From Actinomycetes bacterium (GTDB lineage: Bacteria > Actinomycetota > Coriobacteriia > Coriobacteriales > Eggerthellaceae): a stretch of DNA of 19,529 bases. The position numbers were made by a program, and so were the translations under genes. Positions within the stretch are counted from its first letter, which is position 1; each line of letters begins with the position of its first letter. The notes below the pieces were generated by a model. That model saw only the letters and a list, made by a program, of their open reading frames with translations, was not told the DNA's origin and searched no databases. Below, piece after piece: positions 1-7,500 of the stretch. The stretch is from contig JAEWQO010000120.1 in NCBI GenBank assembly GCA_023460315.1, positions 1 through 19,529 on the forward strand, read 5' to 3'.

Positions 1-1
1 G

Positions 2-115
2 CTCAAGCCGGAGGTTCGAGGCTCGCCGGTTCGCAAGGCGGCCGCAGTCCCGCGCGCCCCAAAGCCGTTCCACGACGGCCGAGACAATCACAAGGCCTAC
101 TTGACAAAACTATAG
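2..115 (+). CDS. Possible C-terminal end of a gene entering from the left (partial)
   Basis: Reading from base 2, the frame stays open to a TAG at 113-115 and gives about 37 residues rich in Lys, Arg, Pro and Ala, ending ...KAYLTKL. About three quarters of its third codon positions are G or C, as expected for this genome, and the end is a plausible basic tail. No domain is recognisable. The frame starting at base 1 is also open through to the EAL gene, and the frame at base 3 stops at 102-104, so the assignment is tentative. Nothing can be said about function. Confidence 0.35.
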   Translation, partial: LKPEVRGSPVRKAAAVPRAPKPFHDGRDNHKAYLTKL

Positions 116-162
116 GAACACCCCCCGAAAAGAGATGCGGCGAGAAGGATGACGGCCGCCCG

Positions 163-1092
163 GTGACGATGGGGCTCTATGCTCCCAAGGTCGTCCAATG
201 CATCGATGAGCAAATGCTTGCCTTCGCCGGTCTGGCAATGTTTTGCCCCGGCAGGGAAGATGCCTGCACCTGGTTTCATGACGAAATGCTCGAAGATGAG
301 CAGATGACGCGCTTCATTGAGGACTTGGTTCTGAAGGCTCAGGAAAAGCGGCAGCTGACCGTTCGTTTGCAGCCGGTCTTTGAGTGCCGGCGTGACGGCT
401 CGGTCGTTGCGGCCGAGGCGTTGGTGAGGTGGCATTATCCCGGATTTGGGGAGATGATGCCAAGCCTCTTCCTTCCCATCGTCGACAAACTGGCATTGAC
501 CGAAAAGGTTGATCTGTATGTTCTGGCGGAGGTGTGCGCGTTTCAGCGAATACGCAGTGACCAAGGGGCGAAGACGGTGCCGATTGCGGTCAATCTTTCC
601 CGCAACGACATGGTTCTCCATCAGGACTTCGCGAATCGGGCGATCAAGATAGTCGATTCCTACCGTCTCCCGCATTCCCTCGTCCAGTTTGAACTGGTCG
701 AAAACGCGCTTGCGGGCGGGGAGCGAATCGATCTGCATTATGAGGCGATCAAGAACCAGATCAAGCAATTTCGTGCGCAGGACTTCAAGGTGCTCATCGA
801 CGACTACGGTGCCGGAATGAGCAATATCAAGACGATATATTCGGTGCCGTTTGACGCGCTCAAGATTGACAAGTTCGTTGTCGACGGGTGCGAGGATCCG
901 GTCTTGTCGTGCGTGTTGCGGCATCTTATATCATGCATGGCTGACCTGGGGCGCGACGTGATTGCCGAAGGTGTTGAGAGCGAGCGGCAAATAGATATCC
1001 TGGAAAGCCTTGGGTGCTCGCACGTCCAAGGGTTCTGCCGTTCCCGACCTTTGAGGCCTTCCGATTTTGCCAATCTGCTTGACGGGGAATGA
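163..1092 (+). CDS. EAL-domain protein, probable c-di-GMP phosphodiesterase with residual GGDEF tail
   Basis: The EAL domain spans about residues 62-309 and would hydrolyse cyclic di-GMP to pGpG. Catalytic-type residues are all visible: the EAL signature itself (E85-A-L), N144 in VNLSRND, E177 in FELVE, the D213-D214 pair in IDDYGAG, K234 in LKIDK, E269 in IAEGVES and Q289-G in VQGF. Loop 6 reads DDYGAG where DDFGTG is usual, a mild change. Residues 1-45 resemble the last strand and helix of a GGDEF domain and the linker into EAL, but no GGDEF signature precedes them. The GTG at 163 was chosen because the frame upstream does not look coding; ATG at 169 is an alternative. Neither has a well-placed ribosome binding site (GAGAAGG at 142-148 is too far away). 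No signal peptide or membrane segment is seen, so it is probably cytoplasmic. It converges on the reductase gene with a 12 bp gap. Confidence 0.88.
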   Translation: MTMGLYAPKVVQCIDEQMLAFAGLAMFCPGREDACTWFHDEMLEDEQMTRFIEDLVLKAQEKRQLTVRLQPVFECRRDGSVVAAEALVRWHYPGFGEMMPSLFLPIVDKLALTEKVDLYVLAEVCAFQRIRSDQGAKTVPIAVNLSRNDMVLHQDFANRAIKIVDSYRLPHSLVQFELVENALAGGERIDLHYEAIKNQIKQFRAQDFKVLIDDYGAGMSNIKTIYSVPFDALKIDKFVVDGCEDPVLSCVLRHLISCMADLGRDVIAEGVESERQIDILESLGCSHVQGFCRSRPLRPSDFANLLDGE

Positions 1093-1104
1093 GGTTCGTC
1101 CGGC

Positions 1105-1665
1105 CTATCGGGCATCGCATTCGACGAACGAAACGAATGCATCCGCCTGCCGTTCGAGGTAGGGAGCGGAGGTGCTCAGCTTGAGGACCCCTCCGTCGGC
1201 CTGCAACCCGACGGAGGGGATTGAGAGGCGGGGCTTGTTCATGACGTGGGCATCGACGAAGCAGAGCACGCTGACGAGCTGGTCCTGGGCGTGCTGCGCA
1301 CCGCTCATTCCAACGCTTGCCCCTGCGAGGGCAACCGGCTTGCCGGCAAGGACCTGTCCCTCGGTTGTGCTGACTGGTCGCGAAAGCCAATCGATGAGGT
1401 TTTTGAGGGGGCCCGGGATGGAGTGGTTGTATTCGGGACTGAACAGCCAGATGCCATCGGCTTTCTTGACGGCCTCGCGCACGCGGGTGACCGATTCGGG
1501 CGCGGGGTTCTCCCGGTCTTGATTCATGAAAGGTACATCGCTCCAATCAAGGAGGGTAAAGCCCACGTCGGGGTGGCGCTGTGCCATAACATCGCTCGCC
1601 GCCTCGGCGAGCTGGCGGTTGTAGCTATCGGAGCGAAGCGATCCGACGATGGCGAGGATGTTCAT
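1105..1665 (-). CDS. NADPH-dependent FMN reductase (flavodoxin-fold, azoreductase/chromate reductase type)
   Basis: A 186-residue flavodoxin-fold oxidoreductase that binds FMN and uses NAD(P)H to reduce quinones, azo compounds or metal oxyanions; the true substrate cannot be read from sequence. The phosphate-binding loop is GSLRSDSYN at residues 8-16. The diagnostic family motif SPEYNHSIPG (76-85), continuing with LKNLIDW (87-93), contacts the flavin and dimer interface. Length matches the family. The ATG at 1665 is chosen because a strong GGGGAAGGA precedes it at 6-7 bases and the protein then begins directly with the first beta strand (MNILAIVGSLR). The frame extends 27 codons further upstream without domain support. 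It is transcribed alone on the minus strand, divergent from the membrane protein gene at 1892. A possible TATCAT -10 lies at 1745-1750. Confidence 0.95.
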   Translation of the reverse strand: MNILAIVGSLRSDSYNRQLAEAASDVMAQRHPDVGFTLLDWSDVPFMNQDRENPAPESVTRVREAVKKADGIWLFSPEYNHSIPGPLKNLIDWLSRPVSTTEGQVLAGKPVALAGASVGMSGAQHAQDQLVSVLCFVDAHVMNKPRLSIPSVGLQADGGVLKLSTSAPYLERQADAFVSFVECDAR

Positions 1666-1850
1666 GATGGTCCTTCCCCTGGTTTCGTGTTGGGTTGGCA
1701 TGGGTTGGCGCTCCGGGCTCGTCCCTGATGAGCGTGCTTTTGACATGATAGCCCATCGACGAAGGCGGGGTGCCGTTTCCGTTCAAGTGGCGCTGAACCT
1801 CCATGCGGCACCGCTTGGTGCGAGCCGTCAGCCTCGTGCCGGCGATTCGC

Positions 1851-1856
1851 TATAAT
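1851..1856 (+). promoter_or_regulatory. -10 box TATAAT with G-rich discriminator, promoter of the 1892 gene
   Basis: A perfect TATAAT sits 35 bases before the GTG start at 1892 and is followed directly by GGGGGG. No good -35 is seen at 16-18 bases upstream. The expected start of transcription is near 1863, leaving a short leader that carries the AAGGGA ribosome binding site. Confidence 0.5.
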
Positions 1857-1891
1857 GGGGGGCGGTTGACAGACTGGCGAAGGGACGAATC

Positions 1892-2320
1892 GTGGCGGAA
1901 TTGACCGACGAGCAAGTGGCGCGAGAGCGGGAGTTTCTTGAAGGGATTCCGCGATTGAACGTGGGAGCCTTGTTTCTCCCCGCCATTTGGGGTCCGGCGC
2001 ATGGCATATGGGCGGCCATACTTTTCTATCCTGTCTGGCTGCTCGCCGACAACGCGCTCTATGCCGCGTTTTCCGAGCGTACGCCGCTTGCTGTCGGCAT
2101 AGCCGTCGTCGTGCTTGCCGTCCTTGTTGCCCTTACCGTTGCCTTTGCCCTCATCGGTCAGCCCATCGCCGCGCATCGTGCCGCGGGCAAGGGCATCGCG
2201 CGGGATGTCTATCTGAAGCGCGAGCGTATTTGGGCGGTGGTCTGCATCGTTCTTGGCGTTGCCATGATAGGGGCGGCGACGTTTTACAATCTCGCCATTC
2301 GTCCGACGCTGGGGGAGTGA
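1892..2320 (+). CDS. Small three-helix membrane protein of unknown function
   Basis: A 142-residue protein with three predicted membrane segments at about residues 26-58 (perhaps a re-entrant or long hairpin, with the notable string LPAIWGPAHG), 66-91 and 113-133. The N-terminal 20 residues are charged and cytosolic-looking (ELTDEQVAREREF), and the loop between helices 2 and 3 is basic (AAHRAAGKG...LKRER). I recall similar LPxIWGPAHG proteins from Coriobacteriia genomes but know no function. The GTG start at 1892 is supported by AAGGGA six bases upstream and by the TATAAT promoter at 1851. Its stop is 3 bases before the start of the hydrogenase protease gene, and its last codons contain that gene's ribosome binding site, so the two are translationally coupled. 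Confidence 0.85.
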   Translation: MAELTDEQVAREREFLEGIPRLNVGALFLPAIWGPAHGIWAAILFYPVWLLADNALYAAFSERTPLAVGIAVVVLAVLVALTVAFALIGQPIAAHRAAGKGIARDVYLKRERIWAVVCIVLGVAMIGAATFYNLAIRPTLGE

Positions 2321-2323
2321 GCC

Positions 2324-2908
2324 ATGACAGCTGGCGAGACGGTTGCCGATCAATCCTCGAAAGAGGGACAGGAGGACCGGGGGGTCCCTCGCACCGTCGC
2401 CGTGTTCTGCGTCGGCAACAAGCTCATGCTGGATGACGGCATCGGTCCTGCCGCTTATGACGAGCTGCGCTCGTGCTATGAGTTCCCCGACAACGTTCAC
2501 CTGTTCGACGTGGGATGCCTGAGCATGGACCTGCTTTCGTATGTCGACTCATACGACCTCATCATCACCGTCGATGCCGTGGATGCCTCGGGCGAGGAGC
2601 CGGGCACCGTGTTCCGGTTCGAGCCCGACGCCATGGCCCGTCACAGCGGCGCTTCGGCATCGCTCCATGATCTGAAGCTCATCGACCTCTTTGATGCGGC
2701 GTCGCTTCTCGGCTATGAGGCCAAGGGGTTGTGTCTGGGAATGCAGGTGGAGAACAGCTCGCCTTCCGTGGTGACCATCGGTCTCACGCCGAAGGTTCAT
2801 GCCGCCCTTCCCCTGCTGGTGGAAACCGTCGTCGGGGAACTTGCCCGCGTCGGAACGCCTCCCGTCAGAAAAGAAGATGCGTTCCGAGAAACGCATGTGA
2901 GCTCATAG
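2324..2908 (+). CDS. [NiFe]-hydrogenase maturation protease (HyaD/HybD-type, peptidase family M52/A31)
   Basis: Endopeptidases of this family clip the C-terminal tail of the hydrogenase large subunit after nickel insertion. The alignment with HybD is clear by eye: GNKLMLDDGIG at 31-41 matches the GN-L--DE-IG motif, TVDAV at 83-86 matches IADAI, SLHD at 113-116 matches SPHQ, and IGLTPKV at 152-158 matches IGLTPTV. The three nickel-probing ligands are thus predicted as D38 (Asp for the Glu of HybD, common in the family), D84 and H115. An N-terminal extension of about 24 polar residues precedes the first strand. ATG 2324 follows GGGGGAG at six bases, inside the end of the upstream membrane protein gene. 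No hydrogenase structural gene lies in the window, so its substrate is encoded elsewhere. It converges on carD. Confidence 0.93.
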   Translation: MTAGETVADQSSKEGQEDRGVPRTVAVFCVGNKLMLDDGIGPAAYDELRSCYEFPDNVHLFDVGCLSMDLLSYVDSYDLIITVDAVDASGEEPGTVFRFEPDAMARHSGASASLHDLKLIDLFDAASLLGYEAKGLCLGMQVENSSPSVVTIGLTPKVHAALPLLVETVVGELARVGTPPVRKEDAFRETHVSS

Positions 2909-2939
2909 GGCCAGCTGGCGGCTTGGTGACGGTCCTGCA

Positions 2940-2963
2940 CCCCCGCATGGGGCATACGCGGGG
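2940..2963. terminator. Weak GC hairpin between convergent genes
   Basis: CCCCGC at 2941-2946 can pair with GCGGGG at 2958-2963 around an 11-base loop, in the 83 bp gap between two convergent genes. No T-run follows on either strand, so bidirectional termination is only a guess from position. Confidence 0.25.
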
Positions 2964-2991
2964 CCCGTGGCGGCGCATGGGAACTGAGACA

Positions 2992-3549
2992 TCATGCCGG
3001 GAGATGATGCTGCACGTCTTCGGGCTCGATGCTTCCCGCGTGTTCGACGAGGAAGTCTTTCACTTTGTCGCGGTCCATGTCGAGCGAAACGGAAAGCTCG
3101 TCGCAGAGCAGGCCTTCGGCAAGGTCGAAGTACTTCTTGTCCGTCGCCGTGATCTTGCGCCCCGCATCGGTGCGTCGTGAGGTGCGGTTGCGGACTGACT
3201 TCATGATGGGGATGAGGTCTTCGGGCGCAAACGTCTGAAGATGCTTGTTGTACTCCTCCTTGATGCGCCGTTCGAGCAGCATGGGTGTGTCCGCCTGAGG
3301 CTTGAGGGCCTCCTCGTCGATGGCGTCGGCATCCGCGATGGAGTCAATGAGCGCGAGGGCCCTTCCGCGCGTCATGGTGGGGCGCAGGGTGGGAGGCTCG
3401 GCATCTTCGACGGCGACATAGAGCTTGAGGGATTTCTCAAAGAGCGCATGCAGCTCGAGATAGTCTTTGCCTTCAAAATATGCTTGGCGTGTGGCAGCCA
3501 CTTTGCAGACGTGGTGCCGATAGACGACAATTTCTCCCGATGCGAACAT
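2992..3549 (-). CDS. carD: CarD/CdnL-family RNA polymerase-binding transcription regulator
   Basis: CarD-family proteins bind the beta subunit of RNA polymerase through a Tudor-like N-terminal domain and stabilise open promoter complexes. Residues 1-60 carry the N-terminal domain, starting MFASGEIVVYRHHVCKV, which matches the F--GE-VVY--HGVCKV opening of the family. The remainder (about 60-185) is helical, charged and ends EPEDVQHHLPA. At 185 residues it is slightly longer than the usual 160. The protein has no tryptophan at all, whereas mycobacterial CarD uses a Trp in its C-terminal domain to wedge into the promoter DNA, so DNA contact must differ. ATG 3549 follows an ideal AGGAGG at six bases. 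It lies 137 bp downstream of nth on the same strand but has its own strong promoter at 3648-3653. Confidence 0.93.
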   Translation of the reverse strand: MFASGEIVVYRHHVCKVAATRQAYFEGKDYLELHALFEKSLKLYVAVEDAEPPTLRPTMTRGRALALIDSIADADAIDEEALKPQADTPMLLERRIKEEYNKHLQTFAPEDLIPIMKSVRNRTSRRTDAGRKITATDKKYFDLAEGLLCDELSVSLDMDRDKVKDFLVEHAGSIEPEDVQHHLPA

Positions 3550-3647
3550 GGGAACCTCCTCTAGACGATTCGTCTGATTGACGGCAAGCGCGCGCGGGAT
3601 AGCGCGTGGAGGCTGTGCGATCGGTCACAGGATGAGCCGATGCTCCC

Positions 3648-3656
3648 ATTATACCA
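3648..3656 (-). promoter_or_regulatory. Extended -10 promoter of carD (TGGTATAATGGGA)
   Basis: On the minus strand the sequence reads TGG-TATAAT-GGGA, an extended -10 with a consensus -10 and an ideal GGGA discriminator. The -10 hexamer is at 3648-3653. It lies about 100 bases upstream of the carD start. No consensus -35 is seen; that position is occupied by the palindrome at 3663-3678. Confidence 0.65.
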
Positions 3657-3662
3657 GTTGAC

Positions 3663-3678
3663 CGACCCGGGCGGGTCG
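3663..3678. repeat. Perfect palindrome CGACCCG-GG-CGGGTCG upstream of carD
   Basis: A 7 bp perfect inverted repeat with a 2 bp centre lies just downstream of the nth stop codon and covers the -35 position of the carD promoter. It could be an operator for a dimeric regulator. A terminator for nth is less likely, because the loop is only 2 bases and no T-run follows on the minus strand. Confidence 0.4.
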
Positions 3679-3686
3679 AGGACCGC

Positions 3687-4352
3687 TCATCGGGCGATTT
3701 CGCAGCTGGGACAGAGGTCACAGAGGAAGCAGGTTCCACACCGGGGTCGTCGGGCAATGCATGTCTCCCGACCGAACAGAACCCACTGATGGTTGATGGG
3801 TCCCCACCATTCACGCGGATACAGTTTGAGGAGGGCTTGCTCTGTCTTTGCCGGCGTGTCGCTTGCGGGTCCGGCAAACTTCAGCCGATGGGCAATGCGG
3901 AACACGTGCGTGTCCACGGCGATTCCTTCGACGATGCCAAAGGCTTCGTTGAGCACGACGTTCGCCGTCTTGCGGCCCACGCCGGGCAGTTTCTGCAGCT
4001 CGTCGATGTCCCGCGGTATCTCTCCGCCATACTCGCTGACAACCATTTGAGCGCATTTGATGACGTTTGCCGCTTTCGTGTGATAGAAGCCGATGGTTCG
4101 TATGATCTTTTCCACGTCGGTCACGTCGGCGGAAGCGAGGTCTGCCGGTGTGGGATAGCGGCTCCAAAGGGTGGGGGTAACCTTGTTGACGCCCTTGTCG
4201 GTGGTCTGCGCCGACAGCAGGACGGCGATGGTGAGGCGGAAAGGGTCGCCGCCGTACACGAGGGCGCATGCGGCGGCGGGATACCGTTCGTTCATGCGCG
4301 TTGCGACCACAAGGGCGCGTTCGCGCTTGTCTTTCATGGTCTCGCGTGGCAT
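3687..4352 (-). CDS. nth: Endonuclease III (DNA glycosylase/AP lyase)
   Basis: Base-excision repair enzyme that removes oxidised pyrimidines and cleaves the abasic site. The helix-hairpin-helix LPGVGRKTANVV lies at 122-133 with the catalytic lysine K128. The catalytic aspartate is D147 in VDTHVFR. The [4Fe-4S] cluster loop is complete, C198-x6-C205-x2-C208-x5-C214, matching the E. coli spacing exactly. Length (221 residues) is normal. ATG 4352 follows AAGGAG at seven bases; M6 (MKDKRER) is an in-frame alternative. It is divergent from mfd, so two DNA repair genes share one regulatory region, and carD follows downstream. Confidence 0.97.
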   Translation of the reverse strand: MPRETMKDKRERALVVATRMNERYPAAACALVYGGDPFRLTIAVLLSAQTTDKGVNKVTPTLWSRYPTPADLASADVTDVEKIIRTIGFYHTKAANVIKCAQMVVSEYGGEIPRDIDELQKLPGVGRKTANVVLNEAFGIVEGIAVDTHVFRIAHRLKFAGPASDTPAKTEQALLKLYPREWWGPINHQWVLFGRETCIARRPRCGTCFLCDLCPSCEIAR

Positions 4353-4399
4353 ATGGTTTCTCCTTCACGTCCCTCGGCCGGAATCGTCGATCAGCTTCC

Positions 4400-4407
4400 A
4401 GTATAGT
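4400..4407. promoter_or_regulatory. Overlapping -10-like elements between nth and mfd
   Basis: The string AGTATAGT gives TATAGT on the plus strand (4402-4407, toward mfd) and TATACT on the minus strand (4400-4405, toward nth), so the two divergent promoters may share the same bases. No clear -35 is seen for either direction. The plus-strand start would leave a leader of about 90 bases before mfd. Confidence 0.35.
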
Positions 4408-4465
4408 AAACTTGGCTACGTTTGCTTCGGACGATGTCGGAATGGAAGCAGAGCACGCGTGCGGG

Positions 4466-4485
4466 GCCGCCTTTGGGCGGCTTTT
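4466..4485 (+). terminator. Intrinsic terminator-like hairpin in the mfd leader
   Basis: GCCGCC (4466-4471), a TTTG loop and GGCGGC (4476-4481) form a perfect 6 bp GC stem followed at once by TTTT (4482-4485). This is the best Rho-independent terminator shape in the window. No plus-strand gene lies upstream (the flanking genes are on the minus strand from 2992 to 4352), so it sits inside the untranslated leader of mfd, ending 23 bases before the start codon. It could attenuate mfd or block antisense readthrough. Confidence 0.55.
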
Positions 4486-4508
4486 CGTGTTGCCTGGATG
4501 GAGAAAGG

Positions 4509-7500
4509 ATGGCCATGCTCATAGAATCGCTCGCGTTCGCGCTGGAGAAGTCGGACTGCCTCGGGACGTTTTGGGGCAAGCTCGATGCTGGCGAGGACGC
4601 GACTCTCGGCGTTGCCTCCTCAGCCCGCCCCTTTTTGACGGCGGCTCGGTTCGTGCACCATCCCCAGGCGACGCTTGTGGTGATTGCCGGAGAGGACGCG
4701 GCGGCGGCGTTCGCGCGGCAAGTTGCGGCCTATCTGGGAGATGAGCGGGTCATGCGTTTTCCGGAGCGCACGGACTATCCTTTCAACCCGCGGCCACGTG
4801 ATCCTTCTCAGGTGGCACGCCGCATGGAGGCGGTCCATGCGCTCGCGACGGGGCGCGAGGTTCTCGTCGTCGCGAGCGCTCGTGCGCTCGTGCGCGCGTT
4901 GCCTCCCGTCGGTGCTGGCGTGTCGTGCCCTCTGTTGTTTTCGGCGGGGCAAGAGCTGCGAGAGATGGAGGGTGCCGAGACGGCGGGCATCGGGGCATTT
5001 GAGGAGGTGGCCCGCGCGCTCGAAGAGCGCGGCTATCGGAATACGGGCGAACTGGACGGTCCGGGCACGTTTGCGACGCGCGGCGGCACGGTGGACGTGT
5101 TTCCGGGAAACCTCGTCTATCCCGTCAGGCTTGACTTCTTCGGTGACGAATTGGACGAGATCCGCCGTATCATTCCAGCAACCGGGCAGACCATCGCCAC
5201 GCTTGCCTCTGTCGAGGTGTTTCCCGTGGTGGAGCATTCTGCGACGGCGGCTGCCCTTGCGCGTGCCCGCAAGAAGCTTGCCCGTCCCTCCGAGACGAAT
5301 CCTGTCCTGCGTGACCTGTGGGAGAAGCTTGACGGAGGAGTGTGCTTTGAGGGATCCGACGCGCTGTTGCCCTACCTTTACGATGAAGTTTCCACGTTGG
5401 GTGACTACGTGCGTCCCGGTGCCTGCACGGCGTTGGTGGAGCCGCGGTCGCTGTTCGACGACCTTTCGCATGCCTATGATGACGCTCTGGGGCGGGCAAA
5501 GGGTTCTGGCATAGGGGTGAAAGGGCTGTATGTCGATCCTGCCGCAGTGAATTTTGGCGGCGGCCAACGGGCGACCTATGTCTCGATCCTGCGCGTTGGT
5601 GGACAGATGGATGACGAGGTGCCGGTGAAGCGCGTTGAGGTGGCGGGCCATCCGGACAAGCTGTATGGCCGTCTCCGCTCGCTCGTCGAGGGCGGCTACA
5701 CGACCGTGCTTTCGGTGCCGGGCTTTCGCGCGCGTCAAGACATGAAGCTGGCCCTTGTCGATCAGGGGCTGTCCATTCAGGAGACGTTGGATTCCGACGA
5801 AGGGGCGGACGCGGCTGTGGAGAAGCGCCGCTTGCGGAAGAACGTGGTGAACGTGGTGGACATCGACATCCCCCTTGGCATGATCATACCGAAGGCCAAG
5901 CTTGCCCTGGTGAGCATTTCCGACACCCAGGGCGCGACGGCGGTGCGGTCGGGCAGGCGCGTGGACATCACCGAGATCACCTTCCCGTACCAGCCCGGCG
6001 ACTACGTGGTCCACGCGGCGCACGGCGTCGCGCATTTCAAGGAGCTTGTGCGGCGGAACGTGGATGGCACGGCACGCGACTATCTGCTGCTCGAATACGC
6101 GGAGGGCGACAAACTCTTCGTTCCGGTCGAGCAGCTGGATCGGGTGACGCGGTATGTGGGGCCGGAGGGTGCGAGTCCTCGCCTCACGCGCCTGAACACG
6201 GCAGACTGGTCTCGTGCCATGAAAAAGGCGCGCGCTGCCACGAGGAAGCTCGCGTTTGACCTCGTGGATGTCTACACCCGCCGCGCGACGGTGCAAGGCT
6301 ATCGCTTCGGCGCTGACACGGCGGCGCAGCATGAGATGGAAGAGGCCTTCCCCTACCAGGAAACCCCCGATCAACTTTCTGCCATCGCGGATGTGAAGGC
6401 CGACATGCAATCGTCAAAGCCCATGGACCGCCTCGTGTGCGGCGATGTGGGCTTTGGGAAAACGGAGGTGGCCCTGCGCGCGGCATTCAAGGCGACGCAG
6501 GACGGCAAGCAGGTCATGGTGCTGTGCCCGACGACTATCCTGGCCCAGCAGCATTATGCGGGTTTCAAAGAGCGCTTCGGGCCGTTCGGGGTGCACGTCG
6601 AGGTGCTCTCGCGTTTCCGCACGCCGGCACAGCAGGCGGAGGCCCTTGCCGGGTTTGCCGACGGGTCGGTGGACGTGTTGATTGGAACGCATCGCCTGCT
6701 GTCGCGGGATGTGAATCCGCACGATCTCGGGCTGGTGGTCATCGACGAGGAGCAGCGGTTTGGCGTGGGGCATAAGGAGCAGTTGAAGAATCTCCGTGAA
6801 TCCATCGACGTCCTCACGCTCTCGGCGACCCCCATTCCTCGCACCATGCAGATGTCTCTGTCCGGGGTGCGCGACATGAGCCTCATCCTCACCCCGCCTG
6901 ACGAACGTCGTCCGGTGGAGGTTCACGTGGGGGAGTGGGACCCCGATGTGGTGTCTGCTGCAATACGGTACGAGCTGGCGCGTGACGGCCAGGTGTACTA
7001 TGTGTCGAATCGGGTGAGGTCCATCGACGAGGCCGTGCGCCGGGTGACGGCGGCGGCGGGGGAGGCACGTGTCGGCGTGGCCCACGGACAGATGGGCAAG
7101 GAAGAGCTCGAGCGCGTCATGGAGGATTTTGTGGCAGGGGAGCTGGATGTCCTGGTGGCGACGACCATCATTGAGAGCGGCATCGACAATCCTCACACCA
7201 ACACCCTCGTCATCGAAGATTCGCAGCGTCTTGGACTTGCTCAGATGTATCAGTTGAAGGGTCGAGTGGGACGGTCGTCGACGCAGGCGTACGCATATTT
7301 CATGTTTCCTGGGAAGGTCTCGCTCACGGAGGAGGCCACAGCGCGCCTGACCGCTCTGAACGAGCATCAGGATTTGGGCAGCGGCATGCGCATTGCCATG
7401 CGTGACTTGGAGATTCGCGGCGCGGGCAGCCTCATGGGGGCGGAGCAGAGTGGCAACATGTCTGCCGTCGGGTTCGATCTGTTCGCGCAGATGCTTTCCC

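Noticed and set aside
101..116. TTGACA and TATAGG upstream of the EAL gene as a promoter
   Set aside because: Only 4 bases separate them, far too short, and the bases are explained by the possible C-terminal codons of the preceding frame.
97..924. 275-codon minus-strand frame opposite the EAL gene
   Set aside because: The plus strand encodes an EAL domain with every key residue; the opposite frame shows no recognisable family.
4422..4508. Upstream extension of Mfd from 4422 or ATG 4434
   Set aside because: The added residues cover a terminator hairpin and have no family counterpart, and ATG 4509 has a ribosome binding site.
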